From contig CM017563.1 in NCBI GenBank assembly GCA_007844125.1, positions 14,925,663 through 14,989,662 of the forward strand: DNA of 64,000 nt. The letters are read 5' to 3'. Shown here piece after piece: positions 54,564 through 64,000 of this stretch; position 1 is the first letter of the stretch, and every line of letters begins with the position of its first letter. Below the pieces are notes generated by a model. That model did no database searches. It saw only the letters and a program-made list of their open reading frames with translations, and was not told the DNA's origin. The stretch is from Sinonovacula constricta. Taxonomy: Eukaryota > Mollusca > Bivalvia > Cardiida > Solecurtidae. The translations under genes and the position numbers were made by a program.

Positions 54564-56575
54564 ATATTACATTTAATCTAAGTGTTATACCGTTATTTTG
54601 GTCCTTTGTTATTAAAGGCTAAGCTTGAATGAGTTTCATATAGCTACCAGTGAGTTAGTTTATTATATATGTCATACATATCTATGAATTACGTCATACA
54701 CCTCAAGATTATGAAATGCAATTTAAAATTAATTGAAGTTTTCGTTTTCTTTTATAAGCATTACGTGTTATATTTAGATTAAATTTATTCTCCAGATTTA
54801 TTATATGATTGAATAATTCAGTGTTCTTAGTGTTACAACTACGTTGTTGAAAATAAATTACTAACCACAAGATCGAATCTTTTCTATGGCTTATATTTGA
54901 CATGGCGACTGTAACGATGTAGGCATTCGTGGGGAGTCATACACCAAGCAACCCGGAAGAAGCTTTCCTTTTGTGATTTTATTTCTTATCCGTGTATGAC
55001 GTGTACTTATACAAGCAACTTTGCAGATATGCATATCGTTAAGAAATACTGTAATCTTTAAAGCGGCTTGCTCGGAGATAGTAGATTAATCTATTTTAAA
55101 GTTAGTTTTTTTCTCATTTTTTTGCATTCTTTCTATTTATTTTTTTTCAAAAAGCGAACCGTCTAGAATTACAAAGAATTATTGATCACTGTATTATTTG
55201 TAAGCATGCTATCTAAACATATTGCGTTTGTTTAAGTTTAAACAATCCATAGAGTCGAGACGCTTGTCAGCCATATTTTATCAACCTAGTATATAAACAT
55301 AATTAAATATCAGAACTGCGCCGTAGTATACGTCAATCAAAAATTAGAAAAAGCACAGATGTGGGATATCCAAGGGACACACGCTTGAAGATGATTATTC
55401 TTGGAGATAAACACGACCTTATACTTATTCATTACATTAATATGTGAGAGTAACGAACCGTAACTTTGATGGAAACTAGACTATATCTGATCTGGTTTCT
55501 TCCGTGTTGTCTGCTACATTCATTTGTTTAACATCTGCATACTTGTATTCTTTTGTTAAACAATACCTCGCCAAACAGCTGCGAATCCATATTAATGCTA
55601 GCTAACTTTTTATAATTGCAAGCTACACTTTAATGTTGCAAGCTACACTTTTAAAACGAAATACTCGTGTTTTTTCTCATAAAAAAGGTCTTACAAAACA
55701 GCTGCGATTTCCTGCTCAGAGCGGCGCAAACAAAAGAAAATGATTGGCTGGACAGCAATAATGTAAATACTACGCATGTATAGTGTGCAGACTGTGTTGG
55801 TCTTTGGTTGAACGTACCCACGCAAAATCGCTTTCAAGTGAACATACCTGAACTTCCATGTCCCTTATAAAACATTTTATTTTATTTAAATCATACAATC
55901 TGTGAAAGGGGTCCGCTTTAATGCTCTAGTCTTTTTCTGGTTTAAGAAATCCTAACCACTGTATTGTTGAAGGAATTTTACAGTTCTGAAAACAGCCACG
56001 TAATGCCGTGTTTAGTACAGAGAAAATAGAGGGTGTGTGGGCAAGTATATGTATAGACCTATTATTTATTTTATTTTCCCTACTAGGGCAAGTTCATTCT
56101 AGCATATTATACCAGGATTCGTTCCCTCGACATTTTCGTTAGAATGTCTCTGTACTTATCCCTTTAAACGGATTGGATGGTTGATTTTAATGTCTATATA
56201 CATGTAATGTATAAACTATGCTACATGAACCTTTGTTGCTTGATGAAGCAAATATTATGTCGTTTTCACTGTGTCAAGCATGCAGTGAATGTCTGGAATG
56301 AAACCACATCCAGTCACATTATCTTGCCGACGAGCCGTGAAACTGTCCGTTTGGCTCGAACAGTTTTACCGATTTTGATTGCGGACCGGATTAGAAGCAG
56401 GGTCCTTCCGGGCCGGAAGTCGACGTTCTACCGATTACGCTTCTAGGTCCGAACAGGATGGTACTCCCGAGGAAATGAATATCCATGCAAGCGTTCAGTT
56501 ACACATTTCTTTAGAGCAACTACAAACATATACGCTTTTCTTTTTAGATATTTTGTGTGTGATATTTTTTAAAGT
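54564..56575. other. Region downstream of ETFBKMT, nothing recognised
   Basis: AT-rich, no gene. A B-box-like CGGACCGGATTAGAAGCAGG ... CGACGTTCTACCGATTACGC near 56383-56445 may be a decayed SINE head. 55315-55335 resembles 46985-47040. Confidence 0.45.
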
Positions 56576-56579
56576 ACGA

Positions 56580-57062
56580 GAAGTGGTAGTAGCAGCCGTA
56601 GTAATAGTGGTAGTTGTAGTAGTAGCAGTTATAGTAGCAGTAGTAGCAGCAGCTGCAGTAGTAGTAGTGGTTGTAATAGTAGTAGTAATAGTAGTTGTTG
56701 TTATAGTAGCAGTAGTAGTAGCAGCAGCAGTAATAGTAGTTGTAGTCAATCTAGTAGTAGTGATATTAGTAGCAGAAGCAGTAGTAGTAGTAAAAGTCGT
56801 CATCATCATTCTAGAAGTAGCAGCAGCAACAGTAGTAGTAGTAGTAATAGTTGTATTTGCAGTAGTTGTAGGCGTAAAAGCAGCAGTAATATAAGTAGTA
56901 GTACTTTTAATAGTCGAAGTAGTAGTAGTAGTCGCACTAGTAGTAGTAGAAGCAGCAGTACTTGTAGTAGCAATAGTAGAAACAACAGTAGTTGTAGTAG
57001 CAGCCATAGAAGAAGCAGTATTAGAAGTGTAGTGGTAGAAGTAGTAGTAGAAGTAGCAGGTA
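56580..57062. repeat. (GTA)n/(GCA) trinucleotide tract, about 480 bp
   Basis: Degenerate TAG/TAGCAG repeat. Reads poly-Val/Ala on the plus strand and poly-Thr/Ala on the minus strand; both long frames are artefacts. Confidence 0.97.
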
Positions 57063-58185
57063 CCAGCAGGTAAAGCTTAAGATTCCCCGAATTTCCTCAA
57101 ATACCAAGTCTCATGCTTTCGAAGTTCAAATCAGCATAATTTCATACACTGAACACTGTGCAGTAAGACATATTGAATAAGCCTGATGCGTGCATAATGT
57201 AGATGAAGTGTTCAAGTTGAAACAGTGGATTGGTCATATTTTAGTTCATGTATGCGAACTGCGGTTTGAAGTCCCATCAGCAAGATTCTGTTGCAGGAAC
57301 ATACGCATTCAAAGTACGTGCTCATAGGTGCCATAATAAACAATATGTATGAAAAGTTGATATCACATCACATAATGATCATTGTACATCTGCATTTTCT
57401 CTTATGGTTAATATTAACCTACACACAATGAAGGTTAATTCTGTTCAGTAACGTTCTGGTGAATTTTATGTATATATGCACGACGGCATACACACCTTTT
57501 TAGCTACACACTAACATACAGGCAGATTAATAACAGATTGATTTTACTGCTGTCTTAGGGACACAGTTCATGGACGGGTCAAGATAAGTCACGTGATCGC
57601 GTTCTAATGAGTTGACTTCACCTTTAAAGATAAGTAGACTCCCTTTTATACCCAGATTCAGGACAAGGTCAAGCAAATTTTCGTGACTGTATTGAGAGCT
57701 TTACTATATTGTCCCACACTCACCTGTCTGTCATAAAGAGAAACCGCCTACCTGAAGCAAAACAGTACTGATTTTACCATAAACTCGTGTCTTCAGGTAC
57801 ATCAGTTTGGTCATCTTGATGTATTTATTTATTGTCAATCTATCATATATCAAGAGATGGTTTCCACTTACAGTATATTTAGTGCTGCCTTTGCTGTGAA
57901 AGAATGCCTTCAACATCTGACATGATCGCACACCCTGTCTTAAACCTGACACACCGCCGACCAACCGTAGAAGTATCCGTGTAAGTAACGCATTAATAAG
58001 TGGGTTTACTAGTACTATTGTTACGGATTTGAAACTGATCCCCCTGCTTGTAGTACCTGGGACCGACGCTCTACTTCTGGCTGGTCGCGTCGTTATTTAA
58101 CTAGGCACAGGACAGACTAGCCAATAGGCCATTATCCGCCATATATACACTGAATCACTATATAAGCCACTTTACAGCTGCTTGT
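57063..58185. other. Intergenic DNA, no supported gene
   Basis: A minus-strand frame at 57731-57964 contains MLKAFFHSKGSTKYT followed by a good donor (TACT|GTAAGTGG at about 57870), which could be a short first exon, but I found no partner exon. Confidence 0.35.
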
Positions 58186-58189
58186 ACAA

Positions 58190-58700
58190 AATGAGAGAGA
58201 GAGAGAGGGGGAGATAGAGAGAGAGAGGGGGGGGGGGCAGGGGAGGACAGACAGACACAGTGACACTTACAGACAAAGATAGATAGAAAGAAACACGCAG
58301 ACAGACATAATAAAAGGGAGGGAGGGAGGGTAGGAAGAGAGAGGGGGGGGGGAGAGATAGGAGAGAGAGAAGGGGAGGAGAGAGAGAGAGGGTGACACAG
58401 ACAGACAGAGATAGAGAGACACACACATAGACAGAGACAGTCATAATTAGAGGCATGGAGGGAGGGGGAATAGGGGGAGGGATGGAAAGCAGGGAAGAGA
58501 GAGTGAGGGAGGGAAAGGGAAGTGAGAGGGAAATGAGAGATGGGGAGGGAGGGAAAAGAGTGAGCGAGTGAAATGAGAGAGGGGGAGGGAAGAGAGGTGA
58601 TGCTGGGAGGGGAAGATGGGGGGGGGGGCGGAAAGGAAGGGGGGGGGGAGCGAGAGAGAGAAAGAGAGAGGGAGAAGGGGAGGAAGGGAGAGAGAGTCAA
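58190..58700. repeat. GA-rich (purine) tract, about 510 bp
   Basis: AGAGAG/GGGAGGG repeats interspersed with ACAGACAG. The Ser/Pro-rich minus-strand frames are artefacts. Confidence 0.96.
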
Positions 58701-59728
58701 AGAAGCAAACAGGACAGATCCTAGTCAGATCTCAGCGGGCGCTTGCAGATCTGCTTCTACATTATTTGTCTTAGCCTGATAAACTGGCGAGCAGCAGGCT
58801 AACATATGGAACAGTTAGGTCTTAAGTTTAATTGAAACTACTTAAAAAGTACATACGTTATAGTTCAATGGGGTCAATGGGTTATATAAGGATCGCTGTC
58901 ACAGTGATAATACGTGTTACTGAATTGGGACAACTTAATTAATCAGGCGCTTTACATGTCAACCTATATAATTACCCTTAATTCAATTTCAATAAGCCAC
59001 AACATCTGATAACGTCAGAATACGAATAAATTATGCATCACTGATACCAAAATATACGTGATCCTGACATTTAATGTATCATCATTAATACCACAACTAA
59101 GATTCAGCTGCCATCGCTTATTTTGTTCTTATGAACATAACCAGTTATACAAAAATGTGCAAATCAACCGCTAATTGAAAATAAAACACAGGATTTCCTG
59201 TATGCATGTTAAGATAAAAAAAAAATATTGTTCGTTTGTTGATCATGGGAGACACAGTAAATAAAAACGGGGTTTTGTATTTTGTATCGGTTTATTTACT
59301 TTGCATGTACCCGTACGATCTTGGAACAAAGATAAGTTTTGCGTCGTTTCACTTATGCACAAAAAACAAAACAAACAAACAACAACGTGAAAACTTGTTG
59401 AAAAATGTGATAAATTAAAAGTTAAAACTTATTTTCGTGTCAACGAGGGCAGATTTCCATTCCAAAGTTGAAGAGTGAATTGCAACTGCCTCCAAAACGA
59501 TTCTATCAGATTTTGTCTAAAACGAGCCCCAGCTGCAAATAGTGCTGATCATGATCAGACAGCTCCAAGAAGAGGGCTGGCTGAATATGACCGACACTGC
59601 TTTTTTAAGTCTTATGAACACAGGCCAATAGTTAAGGGGGTATCCGACAGTTTAGACCAAATTAAGTATTGGTAATTGAAGAGATTCAGCGAAATGTTGT
59701 TTAAGCGAAATATTGTTTATGGATACCC
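58701..59728. other. Intergenic DNA with isolated MITE end
   Basis: Near 59636, GGGGGTATCCGACAGTTTAG is a stray left end of MITE family A, about 90 bp before a complete copy. No gene seen. Confidence 0.5.
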
Positions 59729-60209
59729 TTAAAGGTGGTATCCGACAGTTTGCTTATATATATAATTTGTGTTACAATACATTATCATTGCTTTGGGGAA
59801 TCTTAATAATTTCTGCATAAGCTCATAATTAAGTAAGAGTAAAGAAGCTTTTGAACATGGGCAACATTGTTAGACAGAACAAATCGCAATTAAAACACAC
59901 TAAAGGTTCAATCATTCCAAATCTATAAATATGCACGATAGTGACCTCTGCTAAAAATAGAGAATGACGTCAAATAACCCGGAATACGATATAACGCAAA
60001 TCTCGAAAGTGAGATGTAATGTGGTTTTCCTAGTTAAAAATATCTATCTCTGCAGCGTGGCTCAGACAGGAAAAACCTGTCTACGATGAGAAGTGGGGAT
60101 TTATGTTTCACTTTTCCCACTAATCTAGGGCATCGATGGGCAGCATTTTGACTTAATTGTTTATTTGAGGAAAACCATTTTGGCCCAAACTGTCTGATAC
60201 CACCTTTAA
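59729..60209. mobile_element. MITE family A, full-length, best-preserved copy
   Basis: Left end TTAAAGGTGGTATCCGACAG, right end CAAACTGTCTGATACCACCT then TTAA. Landmark TCTGCAGCGTGGCTCAGACA. 481 bp, no transposase. Confidence 0.9.
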
Positions 60210-60535
60210 TGCGAAGAGTGAATCATAACACCCAACTGAGCCACGTTACACAGTTATCTAATTTTAAACTAAGAAAACCAAGTGACCCGTTACTTTTCTC
60301 AGATCACATTGCATCACCATCTGGGTCGAGGTTTGATATTTATTATTAGCAGAAATACCATGTGCTTATTGAGAGATTTAAAAAGAAAGAACATGTAAAG
60401 CTATTGATGAAGTGTTCAAATCATCTTTACTTAGACCAAACTACGACTTTATGACAAAAGTATGTCCTAAACAGGAAGGAGGTATTGTAACATGTACTTA
60501 ATAATGACAAACTGTTGGATAAAACTATAAAGATT
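60210..60535. mobile_element. MITE family A, partial copy directly abutting the previous one
   Basis: Contains TGAGCCACGTTACACAGTTA then AACCAAGTGACCCGTTACTT in the opposite inner orientation to the preceding copy. Ends ACAAACTGTTGGATAAAACT. The left end is missing. Confidence 0.68.
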
Positions 60536-63500
60536 CGCCTTTGATGGAAATTAGAAAAAAAAATGCCATAACAAACAATCTGTTTGTAACAAAGAAAGAA
60601 CTAACACAAAATTTCTAGAAAGAAAAGACCATATCCAGGATAAAATCATCAGTAAAAGTAGTCGCCCTTCTTTAATTTTCTCCTGTTTTGTAACATTCAC
60701 AAATTATTAAAATTAACAATGCCTGCTTATATAATAGAAATTACAGTCTAATTAAAAAAACTAATATTGTTGGTGAATAAAAGCAATACAAATATATACA
60801 AAATATAAACATTATGTTCTATGAATTATTATCACATATCTGGAGGTAATTCACACAAATGTTTTACTAAATGTTTATATCAAGTTGGCCGCTGTTTATT
60901 CATTTTTTTTTTGACTTAAGTCTGGCTATAAAATTCCTGCATAATTATTCTATTAATATTTCCATATAAAAGTAAAGAACATAATGTGTTAATGACTGAA
61001 AATTATATGCATAATTTAATTGGATGATTATAAAAAGCGTGCAACATGAATCAAATATATATTTAGGTATACCTTGAATACAATACATTTAGCATATTAA
61101 ATAATAAAAGAAAAGTATATCTGTGTAAGAGTAATTATAAGATTGTCATTAACAGTTCCAGCTGTTGATAAACCTACTATAACAACAACAACATTAACAA
61201 CTTCTACTACTACTACTACTACTTATGCTACTGCTTCTTCTTGTCGTAATTCTAATAGTTTTCCCTTTTTTATATCCTTCTTAATTGCTGAAAAAAAAAT
61301 CTCCACTTTTATTTGTTCTGCTTATGAACAATGCAGAAATGGCAAATGCATTTACTCAACATATTATTTTGCTCATTTTTTGTTCTGCTATACACATGTA
61401 TATGTTGCACATACAGAATTATATGTACATAAATCCCAGACACTAAAGTGAATTGTCATAGTAGCGAAATCCAGTTATAATTGTTGATTGAAACAGCACA
61501 ATGGTCCAGGTAGAACCACTGATACACCACTGGTCAGCCGGAAGACCTTTTAAAGTTGACCTAAAAGCTCATTTGAGCTGAGGGTGGCGTGGGGGTGGGG
61601 TGGGGGTGGGGGTCGGTGGTCTGTTTTAATGCCTACTTCATTAATGACTTACAATACCATTACCCACATTTTGATTCTGACCAGGACTTAAACCAAAGGC
61701 CCGTGGAATTAGAGGATCTAAAAGTCTGGCCCTTTTCAACTGTGAAGGAAGATCCTAAACAATGAGGTAGAACCACTAATGTAATGCTGGTTAACCAGAA
61801 CTTCTTCCCATATTAAAGCACCTAATGCCCACAGAAAATGTTGCAGTATAAGACAAGGAAAAACTCACATCTGAAGGCATTGGGAGCATCTTATTCATTC
61901 TGTTTGTTTTGTTTTTGAAATACAATATAGTGGTACAATTATGGTCAATACTGCATTTGTCCAGCTATTATGGTTGAGGAAAGGTTAAAGATAAATGTCT
62001 AATAGAAACATCAGCATCACAAAGCAAACTTCATTACTATCTGGGCTTGCTGTTACACATTGTCGGATACCAACGCTCGAATATTCTGTTTATCTATATT
62101 TGTCGTCCGTGGATTTATTGGTAAATTTTCTGTCGTCTTATCACACTGAATAGAACAAGAATTGGCCAATCATAATACTGGTTACAAAATCCATACTCTT
62201 CAGCATGGAGACTAGAAGTAAAACAATGGCTGCACCCAGTGCCACAATCGAGAAACAAGCTTTATCATTGGACTGAAATCTTCATCAGATTATGAAGCAA
62301 CCAATGAAATATCTTTACCAGAAACAGCGAAAGTGACCCAATTATCCCATGGACGATGAATGGAGAGTAACGGAATGGATCGGTCGTTGGCGTCTGACAA
62401 TGAATGCTATAAAACTTTAAGCTTGAGTCCATAAATAGTCTCAAGAAACTGATTGGTTGGACTTATTTAAATCAATAGCTTGAGGATGAGGATGAATTAA
62501 GACTCCAGCTCAAATTTTTTTAATCTCAGCCCATGATCTTAGTTTTAAACTAGCCAGACTTTTTTTTTTAAATTACGAGACCTTGTGTAGCAAACACAAA
62601 AAGACAACAATAAAAGTAATATAAACACTTATACATGTATCAAATCACACACAAAAAGAGCCAAAGTTATGATAAAATAAAAAAATATTTTATTCGCTTG
62701 ATTTTATCACTTGTGGAAAAAATTACATCAGTATGAGAATGCATAAAATGATTGCAATATGCTTGTTTTATGACATAAAAAACCCTTAAATGGACTTATT
62801 TTAAGACTGAAAACCATGAATTAAAAGCAAAAAGTAAATAATTACATTTATGTTTATAAAATACCTAAGAATTCACTTGATCACTTTTTACCATACATGC
62901 AATTAAAAATTTAAACAGGACCTTGTTAAAGAAACTTACTTTCCTACAGACAATCTTTTTTGCAAACCTAACATACTAGGTAGACATAACAGTTATAAAT
63001 CTTAGACAAGAGCTGTCAGTAGACAATGTTCTCCACTTTTCTCAGTGCTGAATAGTCTCAAAGAATAAGGGGCATAACTCTGCAAAAAACAATTTCAGGG
63101 TTTCATGCCTTGTTCATATTGGGTTTCCAATAGCTGGTGAGTAAGTACTCAAAGTTTAAAGTGAATACTTTTGAAGTCTTTTTTAGAAATAGATCGTACA
63201 AAAAAGGTTAACCAGTACCGACACTTAGCACCACCTTTTTTTCAAAAGTTGGAGCTAAAAATCACATACATTTTTTTCTTGCATAAAACTATAATAGGCA
63301 ATGCATATGAGGATTTGATTGTCAATGACAGACTCTTTTAATGAAAAAAAGTTTAATTTTAGACAAAAACATCTACAAACCATAATGTATAAATGCAATA
63401 ACATGTAACTTACATCTCAAGTACCAACAAATATAACAATGAATGTTTGTTAATCAGTGTTGAAATACATGATTTATTACTTTAACATGATTATGTTTGT

Positions 63501-63753
63501 TTATTATTATTATTTTCAAGATAATTATTGGTCTCTTATATTTTACTTAGTTAAAAAGCATGAATTAAAAGCTAAAAGTTAATAATTCCATTTTTGTATA
63601 TATAATGACTAAAAAATTCACTTGATCACATTCTACCATAAATTCCAATTAATTATATAATATGATAAAATTATATATAATGCCTCATAACAGTTGTAAA
63701 AAAACTTATGATGTAAAATATTATTTTTTTTAAATAATTTACAAAACAGTGAC
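60536..63753. other. AT-rich intergenic DNA with decayed SINE fragments
   Basis: Two remnants with GGTAGAACCACTGATACACC (61509) and GGTAGAACCACTAATGTAAT (61765) resemble family 2 bodies. A MITE-like end CACATTGTCGGATACCAACG lies near 62057. No gene found. Confidence 0.45.
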
Positions 63754-63756
63754 AGT

Positions 63757-63787
<31 letters not shown>

Positions 63788-63790
63788 TTT
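63754..63790. repeat. (TTTA)n microsatellite
   Basis: Nine TTTA units immediately before the CACACCGACACTT repeat. Confidence 0.95.
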
Positions 63791-63900
63791 GGGTTTAACG
63801 GCACACCGACACTTAATAGGACATACGGCGCCGAATATAAAGTTAAATGTGAATAGAGCGTAATCAGGTTAAAACCCAACTACGCATGTAAAATATAGAA
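63791..63900. mobile_element. Interspersed repeat shared with 29622-29712
   Basis: GGGTTTAACGGCACACCGAC then ACTTAATAGGACATACGGCG and CCGAATATAAAG. Family unknown. Confidence 0.65.
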
Positions 63901-64000
63901 AAATATAAAAACTATCAGGTAAAAAAAATAAATAATAATTGAAAACAGGTCAACACATAAAACGGTACAGTGACAGTACATCAACAATAATATACATTTG

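Noticed and set aside
56379..57007. Long Val/Ala frame (plus) and Thr-rich frame (minus)
   Set aside because: Both are products of a degenerate TAG/GCA trinucleotide repeat on opposite strands.
57731..57964. Possible first exon (MLKAFFHSKGSTKYT then GTAAGT) on the minus strand
   Set aside because: No matching downstream exon, no recognised family, and the open frame runs through the donor.
58158..58700. Ser/Pro/Leu-rich minus-strand frame of 180 codons
   Set aside because: Translation of a GA-rich simple tract; no domain, no splice context.

Overview
The window is animal nuclear DNA. It is AT-rich and dense in microsatellites, MITEs and tRNA-derived SINEs. Genes are split by GT-AG introns and carry typical eukaryotic start contexts. 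The repeat style (short TTAA-ended MITEs, several tRNA-headed SINEs, a 5S-derived SINE, a zinc-knuckle LINE) and the protein sequences suggest a lophotrochozoan, most likely a bivalve mollusc. That placement is inference; no database search was possible.

Three protein genes are supported. (1) Minus strand, 28.9 kb down to 5.6 kb: a complete ionotropic glutamate receptor family subunit. I assembled 18 coding exons by eye; every join keeps phase and the CDS is 2655 bp (884 aa). It has a signal peptide, an amino-terminal domain, S1, M1, a pore loop, M3, S2 and M4. Several hallmark positions are altered: Lys at the ligand alpha-carboxylate Arg position, Cys at the Q/R site, and a TYCGNLIAF gate. 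(2) Minus strand, 44.1-44.6 kb: an intronless MID1IP1/Spot14 family gene (170 aa). (3) Plus strand, 48.1-54.6 kb: a three-exon ETFBKMT (METTL20) gene for the mitochondrial lysine methyltransferase of the electron-transfer flavoprotein beta subunit.

RNA genes: three identical minus-strand tRNA-Ser(CGA) genes at 33.6, 34.0 and 37.1 kb.

Layout. 0-1.5 kb: a split 58-bp satellite. 4.5-5.3 kb: a long-TIR element. 5.6-28.9 kb: the receptor gene, with a decayed LINE, 5S-derived SINE copies, MITEs, SINEs and minisatellites in its introns. 29-33.5 kb: SINEs, a MITE and microsatellites. 33.5-37.2 kb: the tRNA genes. 37.5-43.9 kb: repeats, including an element bounded by inverted arrays of a 16-bp unit (39.4-40.0 kb). 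44.1-44.6 kb: MID1IP1-like. 45.7-46.9 kb: two head-to-tail MITEs. 47.9-54.6 kb: ETFBKMT, whose second intron holds a 1.6-kb 16-bp minisatellite lying between the two ends of a MITE. 54.6-64 kb: microsatellites and MITE/SINE remnants; I saw no gene there.

The three genes have no evident functional link. Most other open frames are low-complexity or repeat artefacts.
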